DNA of 43,038 bases from Candidatus Woesearchaeota archaeon (GTDB lineage: Archaea > Nanobdellota > Nanobdellia > Woesearchaeales > UBA10216), in NCBI GenBank assembly GCA_002688315.1, contig NZCN01000004.1, forward strand, positions 1-43,038, written 5' to 3'. The position numbers were made by a program, and so were the translations under genes. The first letter of the stretch is position 1. Each line of letters begins with the position of its first letter. Positions 9,848 through 18,593 of the stretch are shown here, piece by piece. A model generated the notes under the pieces. It searched no databases and was not told the origin of the DNA. It saw nothing but the letters and a program-made list of their open reading frames with translations.

Positions 9848-10323
9848 AGTTTTTTTCTTACAGTAGAAAGTATGTAAGGCGTTAAGAAAGATGCAACATA
9901 AAATATGCTGATAATTAGCGGTTCTTTGTTTGTTTCTATTCCTAAAGCACTTGCTAACCCGCCAATTGAAGTGGATATTATTATCAAATTAATAAAAGTA
10001 AAAGCCGGGATAAAAAGAATAGCCATTAAGTGATGATGTGCATCAAGATTTTCAATGTTGCTGATAAGCAAATTGAAAACATAGCCAAAGAATACGCCTA
10101 AAATGCCTATTATAAGGTAAAAATGGTAATTGGATGCGAAAAGAAGGAAAGGTATTATGACAATTGCCATAAAGAAATTTGCCATGATAAGAACAAGGAG
10201 AGTTGTCCAGTAAAGAATAAGGTCTAGTTCTTTAGCATCTTTAAAAGGTTTTAAACTCACTCTTTTTTTTACTTCAATTTTACGTTTCTTTTTTGCCAAA
10301 GATAATCTCCTCTGCATAGTCAA
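9844..10323 (-). CDS. Small multi-TM membrane protein of unknown function
   Basis: 159 aa, basic N-terminus and about four hydrophobic helices. The true start may be internal. Confidence 0.65.
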   Translation of the reverse strand: MTMQRRLSLAKKKRKIEVKKRVSLKPFKDAKELDLILYWTTLLVLIMANFFMAIVIIPFLLFASNYHFYLIIGILGVFFGYVFNLLISNIENLDAHHHLMAILFIPAFTFINLIIISTSIGGLASALGIETNKEPLIISIFYVASFLTPYILSTVRKKL

Positions 10324-10780
10324 GATAAGATTTGGTTTTAAAATAGTGTTCTTTTATAATATCAATATTGATTTCAACTATGCCTGTGTCAGTAATTGCA
10401 GTCATTGTTACGTGCCTTCTGAATTCTCTGCTTCTTTTGAATTCTGCTCTGTTGATTTTTTTCAAAGTCAAGCTAAAGTCAATCATTTCATTTATTGTTT
10501 CATCTTTAAAGGTTTTTTTTACAAGTGTTCCTTTCAAGCCAAGGTTTTCTGGTTTTTCTTTAATCTTCTTTTTTTCAAGTGCAAAATCAAGAAGCCCATC
10601 AATAATTGCATCAATAGCATTTGTAAGCCTTTCAAGAAGGCTTTTGAGGACATCAACAGTTCTTGTGTATTTTAAGCTTACATACAGAAGATGGTCTGCT
10701 CTCTTCATTTCCTCTCTAGCATCTTCTAAGGTATTAGGCATTGTGTTTAGCAGTTTCATAAAAGTAGCGTTAATAAACAA
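10280..10780 (-). CDS. Conserved-looking helical protein of unknown function
   Basis: Long open frame with ordinary protein composition. An in-frame start MKLLNTMPNTLEDAREEMKRADHLLYVSL is likely used. Confidence 0.65.
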   Translation of the reverse strand: MFINATFMKLLNTMPNTLEDAREEMKRADHLLYVSLKYTRTVDVLKSLLERLTNAIDAIIDGLLDFALEKKKIKEKPENLGLKGTLVKKTFKDETINEMIDFSLTLKKINRAEFKRSREFRRHVTMTAITDTGIVEINIDIIKEHYFKTKSYLDYAEEIIFGKKET

Positions 10781-10895
10781 TGATATAGTACATCCAGCTA
10801 TTTAAAGATTTGTAATTTATGCCTTATTTAGTGTCTGTAACTTAAGTTTTTTATATAACAAAGTATTAAAAGCGATTATTAACTAATTCTAGCAT

Positions 10896-11915
10896 ATGAA
10901 AATACTGAAAAAGGACTTGAAGCATGGCAAGATTGTTGTTGCTGTGCAGAATCTTGATGACCTTTGGCATCTTTCCCAAGTTATTGAGAAAGGAGATATG
11001 GTTAGTGGTAAGACTACTCGCAAGATAAAAGCTACTGAAAAAGAGACTGAAAAGAAAACTTTGTTTTTGGAAATAACTGTGGAAGAAGTAGAATTCAAGG
11101 ATAAAAACTTGAGAATTAGCGGCAAAACAACAGAGGAAAAAGAAGACGTGCCTAAAGGCGCATACCACACAATTTCGCTTGAAATTAGCTCTACTGCAGG
11201 CATTACAAAGAAAACCTGGCAGAAGTATCATCTCAAAAGGCTTGAGCTTGCTACTAAAAAGCAGGCTGAAACACTTATTCTTGTCCTGGACAGGGAAGAA
11301 GCTATTTTTGCTTTGCTTAAGAGCAAGGGATACGAGATTCTTTCGCAGGCTAAAGGAAAGGTTGCTAAAAAAGGAGTTGAGATTGCTACCACTAATTTCT
11401 ACAAAGAGCTTTCTGATAAGCTTGAGGAGTATGACAAACGCTACAAAACTGAAGCAATTATACTTGCAAGTCCTGCTTTTTGGAAGGAAGAATTGATGAA
11501 AGAGATTAAGAATAATGAAATAAAGAAAAAAGTTGTTGTGGCTGGCTGTAGCAGTGTTGGTAAGAATGCTATTGAGGAAATCCTTAAGAGGCCTGAACTT
11601 AATGAAGTGCTAAGGCAGCAGCGAGCAGCAGAAGAAAGCAAGTTTGTTGAAAATCTTATGATGGAAATAAGCAAAGACGGATTGGCAATTTACGGCAAAA
11701 AAGAAGTTGAAGGCGCTATTGAATCAGGAAATGTGAAAACTTTTCTGATAACTGATTCTTTTATTCACGAAAACAGAGAAAAGTCAGAGTTCTTAATGAA
11801 AAATGCAGAAACTGTTAAAGGAGAAGTTGTGATAATAAATTCTGAAAATGAAGCTGGGAAAAAGCTTGATTCTTTAGGAGGAATAGCTGCACTTTTAAGG
11901 TATAAGATGTATTAG
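10896..11915 (+). CDS. pelA: mRNA surveillance protein pelota (Dom34 homologue)
   Basis: MKILKKDLKHGKIVVAVQNLDDLWHLSQVIEKGD N-terminal domain and VVAGCSSVGKNAIEEIL…LGGIAALLRYKMY C-terminus. TATA-like TTTTTATATAA at about 10850. Confidence 0.95.
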   Translation: MKILKKDLKHGKIVVAVQNLDDLWHLSQVIEKGDMVSGKTTRKIKATEKETEKKTLFLEITVEEVEFKDKNLRISGKTTEEKEDVPKGAYHTISLEISSTAGITKKTWQKYHLKRLELATKKQAETLILVLDREEAIFALLKSKGYEILSQAKGKVAKKGVEIATTNFYKELSDKLEEYDKRYKTEAIILASPAFWKEELMKEIKNNEIKKKVVVAGCSSVGKNAIEEILKRPELNEVLRQQRAAEESKFVENLMMEISKDGLAIYGKKEVEGAIESGNVKTFLITDSFIHENREKSEFLMKNAETVKGEVVIINSENEAGKKLDSLGGIAALLRYKMY

Positions 11916-11927
11916 GCTATTGCTAAG

Positions 11928-14900
11928 CTATTCAAATTGGTCTTCGATTCCATTGAAATTAGTGTCAACTATTATGAATTGGTGTTGGAAGAAATTACGA
12001 ACTGTTCCTGCTTCCAAAAGAGTTCTGCGATAGGTATGGCTAACACCATCTTTGTCTGTTATTTTGATATCAAATGATTCTTGGGTATCAAAAGGCAAAG
12101 TAATAGATTTAGCTATAGCAAGACCTTTAACGATTGGTTCTGTGAACGACTCTCCGTTTAGTATAAAGTCCACTGTTCCTTCTGCAACTCCATCCACTCC
12201 AATCATTACGACATATTCATTACTTCTGTCTTGACTAAAGCCGTTTAAACCTATAAAGTAAAATGATTCAGAAGCTCCTGAATCGTACTCAGTGAATTCA
12301 GAAAAAGTTACAGTTTCTTTATACAACCCTTGTTCAAAATTTTCAAATGCAAGATCTGGTAATAAGACCCAACCAAACCCTGAAGGCCCACCATCTTCTC
12401 GCCGATCCCATCTAGTTTTGTAATCGTTTGTTAGAACTTTATTATTTTTAGCATCACGCACATCCACTGTAAACGCAGACCCTTGAGTATCAATATAAGT
12501 AAAGTTATCATCTGTTTTCATTGTATTAAGCCATGAAGGAATCTCATCAAGATCTTTATCGCAAATACCCCACCACACCATACCATCGTTATCAAAGCAT
12601 ATATCTCCACGAATAGCATATCCAAGCGCGAATTGCTGATTTCCTTGTGTGCCGTATGGTCTGATGGTGGACAAAACATACAAACCTTCATCCAAGTTAT
12701 GGCCATTAAATACTGGTAAGGAGTTAAGGTACGTTCTTAACGGAAGGTCATTGACTTCTGGCACAATGTTTTCCCACATATTAAGAATGTCTTCTCTGTT
12801 CGTCCTCCATTCTGGTTCTTCTCGAATTTTGGAATAATATGCAGCAGAAAAATCTTTGGTAAACGTAGGTTGTTCAAGTAACATCATTTGCACTGTGGTA
12901 GCAGCAATCGAATAGCGATTTCTTTGTCCACTTGCATCTGTCCAGAACTTACCAGCACCAGACCATCGAGTATTTTTAATAGAATCATAATATGTTGTGC
13001 GTGAACTCCAGTACTGGTAAGGCCTCCAGTTCAGTAATTTTATTGTAGCTTCATCGTTTGGGTAGCTACGTACATACTCATGAATAATATCGAATGCCAG
13101 GCCTTCTGCCATTCCTTCTTCAAAACCGCTTAAATCCGGCTGATACTGCCATGCATCACCGGTTGTTATAGAATACTGGCCTTTCCATGCATGCACAAAT
13201 TCGTGCGCAATCAGACGTGGAATAAAATCTGTATCTGTGAGAAAAGTTCTGCCATTATTAGTAATCATAAAAAATGAAGTGTCCTCTCCCATGTTTTTAA
13301 TAAATACATTAAAAGATTCTGCAGGAGGGCCCAATCTATCTTGCAAGATAGGCCATACTCGCTTCAGGAATTTTCTGTATGATTTTTCTGCTTCAGAAGG
13401 GAAATCATCAGAGAATGTGTAACTTATCTTGTTAGTAGGCTTTCCAATCTCAGAATTATCTGGGAAGTCTACGCTTGATAAATCTATATTAAATTCCGAG
13501 TAGTATTGAATAAAGTTTAAATCAAGTCCATATTTAGTGAAGCGCCCTTTCAACACATCTGTTTCACTGAGCCCAAACTTGTCAAGTTCAACAGCTGCGC
13601 TTTCTGGGTAGTGCCCACCGTAATATATATCCCATTCCCTATCTCCTTCCTTTTTCAGACTTAAATAATAGCTACCGTCTTCAGGATTAGTCCATTTAAG
13701 TTCAATCGAATCTCTTCCGACTTCGAAGTACGCTCCAATTCCCGAATCTTCAATTATAAATTGCTCTGGTAAAATAACCTCTGGCTCTTCAGGAAAACTA
13801 GCAGCGTTGTTAGGATCAAAATCATACTTTAGTTCTGCTATATCTGTCATACCATCTCCATCAGTATCAGTAAAATCACCAGCAAGAAATTTAACATACT
13901 CATTTGGTGCAGTGGGGTTAGTCCACCTTTCTGTTATAGGATCAGGTTCCTTTGGTATTTCTTTTGGTGGGGGTTTGGTTTCATTTTTATCATCTGGCAC
14001 ATCAGGTTCCTCAATACTTTCATTCAAAGCAATTTGAAACTCAGGAAAATACTGAACAAAACTAAGATCTTCTGCATACTGTGTAAATCTGCCTATTAAA
14101 GTTTCATTTCCAATCATATTTTTTTCAGAGAAAACAACAGGAGCTTGTTCTCTTGGATGTCTTCCATAGTAGATTGCCCAACCAGCATCACCTGCTAGCT
14201 TCAGGCTTAAAGAATACGATCCTTCTTCTGGATTAGACCATTTGATAACAATCTTATCACTAGTTTTTTCATAGACTGCACCAATACCGGAATTTGTTAT
14301 TGAGAAAGTTTCAACCAATTTCTCAATCGGTTCTTCAATTGTTTTTTCAATAGGTTCTTGCTCTTCAATCAACGGTGTTGCAGTTTTTGTTTCTAAGTCT
14401 ATCATAAATTCTGGCAAGTATGCAAGAAAATGTCTATCAGCTGCGTAATGCCATAATTGTCCGATAAGTTTTTCAGATCCATCTAAGTTGTACTTCTGGA
14501 AATTTACTGGAGCTTTCCCTATTGGGTGTCCACCATAGTATATGTTCCAATCTTTATGGCTTTCTTCTTTAAGGATAAGGGAGTATTGTCCTTCAGCAGG
14601 ATTTTCCCAAATAATAACGATTTCATCAGAAGTGATTTCAAAATATGCGTCAGTTCCTATGCCTAAAATATCAATTCTCTTAGATTGCTCAGGTTGCTCT
14701 GGGGAAAGCTGGCTTTCATCTGGTAACTTTATGTCTACTGGTGGACGATTGTCTAAAATTTTTGTTAATTCATTCTTCTCCAAATTAGGTATTTCGATTG
14801 GTGTCGGTATATTTTCTTTGTTTTCAGTATCTGTTGGATTTTGACTTACTGATACTTGTTCAGGAGGTGATGAGAATTGAATTAATTCCTCGCCTTCGTT

Positions 14901-15452
14901 ACCCGCACTATCAATACAACTAATAACAATGTCGTAATCTGTACTTGGCGCTGGCAAAAAAGGAACATTATGTGATAATCCATTTTGTGTGTTCATGTCC
15001 TTCCTAGTAATTCTTTGTTCTGCCACAACAATAAATTCGCAATTAGAACTTTTATCTGTTGTTGCTGAAAACATGAATTGGTTTGTTAATTCGGATTTTG
15101 TTGGTTTATCAATTTTAATTGATGGTGACTTTGTTAAAACTTTAGGAGTTTCTTCTAAAATTTCTGGCTCTTTTGGAGGTGTTATTTGTGGTGTATCTGA
15201 CGGTTCATCAAATAGGAATATGATCATTGTTAGACCCACTAAAAGAATAAGTGCGGTTAAAATTATTAAAATAGCTAATGTTAGATCTCTTTTTGAACGT
15301 TCAGGTACTTTCAAGGTATGAGTAGATGAAATTGCCTTGTAAATCTCTCTTTCTGAATAACCAGAACGTTTTAATGCTTGAAAAATGTGTTCTTTTGGAA
15401 TGCCTTTCTCGAGATTTACATGAATGTACTGTGTCAGTCGATGATCCGCCAT
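11928..15452 (-). CDS. Large single-TM exported protein: cytosolic N-terminal helical domain, TM, three repeats of about 95 aa, a TSP3/dockerin-like Ca-binding segment and a gluzincin-like HEFVH…EEGMAEG domain
   Basis: Repeats GIG(A/T)…W.NP.(E/D)G.YSL.LK…W.IYYG(G/R)H…; DTDGDGMTDIAELKYDFDPN; HEFVHAWKGQ followed 23 aa later by EEGMAEG. Confidence 0.85.
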   Translation of the reverse strand: MADHRLTQYIHVNLEKGIPKEHIFQALKRSGYSEREIYKAISSTHTLKVPERSKRDLTLAILIILTALILLVGLTMIIFLFDEPSDTPQITPPKEPEILEETPKVLTKSPSIKIDKPTKSELTNQFMFSATTDKSSNCEFIVVAEQRITRKDMNTQNGLSHNVPFLPAPSTDYDIVISCIDSAGNEGEELIQFSSPPEQVSVSQNPTDTENKENIPTPIEIPNLEKNELTKILDNRPPVDIKLPDESQLSPEQPEQSKRIDILGIGTDAYFEITSDEIVIIWENPAEGQYSLILKEESHKDWNIYYGGHPIGKAPVNFQKYNLDGSEKLIGQLWHYAADRHFLAYLPEFMIDLETKTATPLIEEQEPIEKTIEEPIEKLVETFSITNSGIGAVYEKTSDKIVIKWSNPEEGSYSLSLKLAGDAGWAIYYGRHPREQAPVVFSEKNMIGNETLIGRFTQYAEDLSFVQYFPEFQIALNESIEEPDVPDDKNETKPPPKEIPKEPDPITERWTNPTAPNEYVKFLAGDFTDTDGDGMTDIAELKYDFDPNNAASFPEEPEVILPEQFIIEDSGIGAYFEVGRDSIELKWTNPEDGSYYLSLKKEGDREWDIYYGGHYPESAAVELDKFGLSETDVLKGRFTKYGLDLNFIQYYSEFNIDLSSVDFPDNSEIGKPTNKISYTFSDDFPSEAEKSYRKFLKRVWPILQDRLGPPAESFNVFIKNMGEDTSFFMITNNGRTFLTDTDFIPRLIAHEFVHAWKGQYSITTGDAWQYQPDLSGFEEGMAEGLAFDIIHEYVRSYPNDEATIKLLNWRPYQYWSSRTTYYDSIKNTRWSGAGKFWTDASGQRNRYSIAATTVQMMLLEQPTFTKDFSAAYYSKIREEPEWRTNREDILNMWENIVPEVNDLPLRTYLNSLPVFNGHNLDEGLYVLSTIRPYGTQGNQQFALGYAIRGDICFDNDGMVWWGICDKDLDEIPSWLNTMKTDDNFTYIDTQGSAFTVDVRDAKNNKVLTNDYKTRWDRREDGGPSGFGWVLLPDLAFENFEQGLYKETVTFSEFTEYDSGASESFYFIGLNGFSQDRSNEYVVMIGVDGVAEGTVDFILNGESFTEPIVKGLAIAKSITLPFDTQESFDIKITDKDGVSHTYRRTLLEAGTVRNFFQHQFIIVDTNFNGIEDQFE

Positions 15453-15745
15453 TATGACTTCTTTTTCTCATGTTTTAAAAGCTTTCCAGTAAAGAACAGA
15501 CGGAAAATTTCAGTGAATATGTAGAATATTAGTCCTATGCCGAGCAGGGCGTAGAAAACAGTGAATATTTTTGATGCATCATTTGTAGGAACAATATCAC
15601 CGTAGCCGAGTGTTGTTAGTGTTGCTCCGGAAAAATAAAAAGCATCCACAAAAGAAAGGTTTTCAGCATATGAGTAAAAAGCAGTTCCCATAATTAAAAG
15701 CAAAGTTACTAATGCCAGTCCGCGCATAATGACTTTTCGAGGCAT
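15452..15745 (-). CDS. Two-TM potassium channel pore protein
   Basis: 97 aa, TM-pore-TM with selectivity filter TTLGYGDIVPT. Confidence 0.9.
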   Translation of the reverse strand: MPRKVIMRGLALVTLLLIMGTAFYSYAENLSFVDAFYFSGATLTTLGYGDIVPTNDASKIFTVFYALLGIGLIFYIFTEIFRLFFTGKLLKHEKKKS

Positions 15746-15829
15746 AATGGATAATTTGTGATTGTGCTTTATATATTTTTGGTATGGGAAAAAGCAACTA
15801 TTAAATATACCAACTTCTCTGAAGATTAT

Positions 15830-16102
15830 ATGGACTTGCTTGAATATGTTGCAATGCAGATGAAAAAAGGCAAGAAACCTTCAGAGATTAGGCAGCTTCT
15901 TGTTCAGAACGGGTATCCTGTTTATGAAGTTGAAAATGCTTTGGCTGTATCAGAACCAGATGAGAAAGACGATGCTAAAGGCAAGAAAAGCCCTTTAAAA
16001 GTTTCATTGAAATTAAACGCGCCAGGTTATGTAGTCATACTGGCTCTTTCAATAACTTTGATGGTAGTTGGTGTTGCTACGCTGGTTTTTTATTTGATAT
16101 GA
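15830..16102 (+). CDS. Small single-TM protein with an N-terminal helical domain (MDLLEYVAMQMKKGKKPSEIRQLLVQNGYPVYEVENAL…)
   Basis: In-frame start at 15830. The ORF-track start at 15758 sits on a TATA-like element (CTTTATATATTTTT, about 15765-15780), so the downstream ATG is preferred. Confidence 0.75.
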   Translation: MDLLEYVAMQMKKGKKPSEIRQLLVQNGYPVYEVENALAVSEPDEKDDAKGKKSPLKVSLKLNAPGYVVILALSITLMVVGVATLVFYLI

Positions 16103-16105
16103 GAT

Positions 16106-16924
16106 TTATTTCTTTAAAGCGTCTGCCGCAGATTTCATTGTTTTCCAGTTAGTGTCAAACATGTTTTCAAGCGCAGATGCAAAGAATGGAGTGTTAACCC
16201 AGATTCCAACATCGTAAGTTGGGTGAACGTCTTTATCATTTAACACCATGAACATCAGTTCTTTTTGGTCAACAACGCAGAATCTGGCACTCATGTCTGA
16301 ATTGCGTACTTCTGCTACGTCAGCAACATCTGCTAATGCCTGCTTTGATTCTTTTGTGATAGGCGCTGCTATCCTTATTTTAACGCCTTTTTTCTTGGCT
16401 TTTTCCATTGTTGGCTTTAATCCTTCAATTTTTCTAAGAAGGCCTTGCGATGTTGTTGATATTGTAACTGATTTTTGCGCGTTTTTAATCATTAAATCCA
16501 AATGATTGTAAACGTTATGCCTTCCTTTAAGGCTTCCAGACAAATCAGTAGGGTCAACAAGCTCAAGTCCTTGTGAATGCAGAGTTTTTAGTTCTCCTGT
16601 TATCTCTGTATTTTTTATGTCATCTAAGCGTTTTATTTTAATGTCTGCTTCTCCTCTCATGTGTTTTTTAACTCGTTCAACAACTTCTGTAGGATGAACA
16701 GCAACGTATTTGATAGGCTTGCCAAGTTTCATTACAAGAAAACCTTTCTTTTCCAAACTTTCCAAGACATCATAAGATCTAGATCTTGGAACGTTTGCAA
16801 TATCAGAAAGCTCTCCAGCAGTTGCAGTGCCTCTGGATAGCAATGCAGTCCATATTTTAACTTCATAAAGATTTAATGAGAAATAAGTTCTCAATTTACT
16901 TAAAAATTCTTCTTTAACTATCAT
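16106..16924 (-). CDS. TrmB-family transcriptional regulator
   Basis: N-terminal wHTH (LNLYEVKIWTALLSRGTATAGELSDIANVPRSRSYDVLESLEKKGF) plus a PLD-like/TrmB C-terminal domain. Confidence 0.9.
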   Translation of the reverse strand: MIVKEEFLSKLRTYFSLNLYEVKIWTALLSRGTATAGELSDIANVPRSRSYDVLESLEKKGFLVMKLGKPIKYVAVHPTEVVERVKKHMRGEADIKIKRLDDIKNTEITGELKTLHSQGLELVDPTDLSGSLKGRHNVYNHLDLMIKNAQKSVTISTTSQGLLRKIEGLKPTMEKAKKKGVKIRIAAPITKESKQALADVADVAEVRNSDMSARFCVVDQKELMFMVLNDKDVHPTYDVGIWVNTPFFASALENMFDTNWKTMKSAADALKK

Positions 16925-16955
16925 TTTGACACCAACCCCCTTTTTACTACTGTAT

Positions 16956-16971
16956 GTTAAACTAATTTAAC
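16956..16971. promoter_or_regulatory. Inverted repeat GTTAAA-CTAA-TTTAAC, candidate operator of the TrmB-type gene
   Basis: Perfect 6-bp arms with a 4-bp spacer, 32-47 nt upstream of the ATG and just downstream of a TATA-like ACTTTAAATATG on the minus strand. Confidence 0.45.
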
Positions 16972-17060
16972 TACCAAATAATACTCATATTTAAAGTTTA
17001 TCATTAAAGAGTTGTTATGTTGCGTTATATTTGATAGTAATTACAAATGCCTTACCAAAA

Positions 17061-17074
17061 AGCTTTAAATATAA
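17061..17074 (+). promoter_or_regulatory. TATA box for pheST
   Basis: AGCTTTAAATATAA, about 27 nt upstream of ATG 17094. Implies a leaderless or near-leaderless mRNA. Confidence 0.55.
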
Positions 17075-17093
17075 AGGTAAGGAACAGGATAGA

Positions 17094-18593
17094 ATGAAAG
17101 ATATTATTGCAGAATTGCATAGGCTTGAACGGGCAGTTCTGCCTGTACTGCAAAAGTGTTCTTCTGTAGAGGATATTGTAAAGCAAAGTGGGATGGAAAA
17201 AGTCGAGGTACTACGCGCTCTGCATTGGCTCAAAGGAAAAGGCCTTTGTGAAGTTAAAGAAGACCTCACAGAAATTGTTGAGCTTGACAAAAACGGGCAG
17301 CTTTACAAAGAGAAAGGTTTGCCTGAAAAAAGATTTCTGGAAGCTGTAAAGAGCAAAATTGCGCTGACTAGTTTAATGAAGAGAACAAATCTTTCCAGGG
17401 AAGAAGTAAATGTAAGCATAGGGATTCTTAAAAGAAATAATTGGATTACTGTAGAAAAAGGAAAGGAACTTTTTTTTGAGATAACTAAAGAGGGAAAAGG
17501 AAAGCTTAGCAAAGGTTTTGATGAGCAGGTTTTGCTTGAGAAAAGTTTTCCGTTGAAATTAAATGAAGTTGATGATAAAACTTTTGCAAGTTTAAAGAAA
17601 AGGTCTATATTAAAAACCGGAGTAAAGAAAGCAATAACTGCTACGCTCACAAATGAAGGCAAGAAGATAGCAGGCAGCAGCGAGTTAAAAGAAAAAGTTG
17701 TTGACAGGCTTACTCCTGAAATGATAAAAACAGGAAAGTGGCAGAACTTAAGAAGTTATAATCTTGAAGCGCCTGTTCCAAAAGTATTTTTTGGCAAAAA
17801 ACAGCCTTACAGAAGATTTTTAGAAGAAGTGAGAGCCAAGCTTATTGCTCTGGGGTTTAAAGAGAGGGATGGCCCAATAGTTGAGAGCGAGTTCTGGAAT
17901 ATGGATGCATTGTTCATGCCGCAGTTTCATTCAGCAAGGGATATTCATGATGCTTATTATGTTAAAGAGCCTGAGTATGCAACTGATTTGCCTCGGGAAT
18001 TGGTAAGAAAAGTAAAGGCGGTGCATGAGAAAGGAATGCCAGGAAGCAAGGGATGGCGTTATGAGTTTGATGAAAAGAAAACTGCCAGGTTGGTTCTAAG
18101 AAGCCAGGACACTTCCATTTCGCCAAGAACTTTGGCTTCCAAAGAATTGGAAGTTCCTGGAAAGTATTTTCAGATTTCAAGATGTTTTAGATATGATGTT
18201 ATAGATGCCACTCACAATGCTGATTTCGACCAGATTGGAGGGTTTGTTGTTGCTGAAGGCTTGAACTTAAGACATTTATTTGGCTTGCTTAGAATGTTTG
18301 CAAAAGAATTTTGCGGTACTGATGAAATAAAAGTAGTACCTTCTTATTTTCCATTCACAGAACCTTCTGTTGGCTTGTATGCTAAGCATCCGGTGATAGG
18401 CTGGATTGAGCTTGCAGGTGCTGGCATCTTTAGGCCTGAGATGACCAAGCCGCTGGGTGTTGATAAGCCAGTTATTGCCTGGGGTATTGGATTAGGAAGA
18501 GTTGCTATGTTTAAGCTTGGCATTAAAGACATCCGCCAGCTTTACAGCCATGACTTAAAATATTTGAGGAACGCAAAACATGCCTACGATTAG
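17094..18593 (+). CDS. pheS: Phenylalanyl-tRNA synthetase alpha subunit
   Basis: Class II motifs such as EFWNMDALFMPQFHSARDIHDAYYV and GIGLGRVAMFKLGIKDIRQLY. Start moved from 17031 to 17094 because of the TATA position. Confidence 0.95.
   Translation: MKDIIAELHRLERAVLPVLQKCSSVEDIVKQSGMEKVEVLRALHWLKGKGLCEVKEDLTEIVELDKNGQLYKEKGLPEKRFLEAVKSKIALTSLMKRTNLSREEVNVSIGILKRNNWITVEKGKELFFEITKEGKGKLSKGFDEQVLLEKSFPLKLNEVDDKTFASLKKRSILKTGVKKAITATLTNEGKKIAGSSELKEKVVDRLTPEMIKTGKWQNLRSYNLEAPVPKVFFGKKQPYRRFLEEVRAKLIALGFKERDGPIVESEFWNMDALFMPQFHSARDIHDAYYVKEPEYATDLPRELVRKVKAVHEKGMPGSKGWRYEFDEKKTARLVLRSQDTSISPRTLASKELEVPGKYFQISRCFRYDVIDATHNADFDQIGGFVVAEGLNLRHLFGLLRMFAKEFCGTDEIKVVPSYFPFTEPSVGLYAKHPVIGWIELAGAGIFRPEMTKPLGVDKPVIAWGIGLGRVAMFKLGIKDIRQLYSHDLKYLRNAKHAYD

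Noticed and set aside
10033-10066. Possible C/D box sRNA (GTGATGA … CTGA)
   Set aside because: It lies inside a coding sequence, no terminal stem was seen, and the boxes are short enough to occur by chance.
10346-10805. Long plus-strand ORFs (109 and 145 aa) opposite the 10280 gene
   Set aside because: They are antisense to a better-supported ORF, show F/S/C-rich composition typical of reverse-frame translation, and have no recognisable motif.
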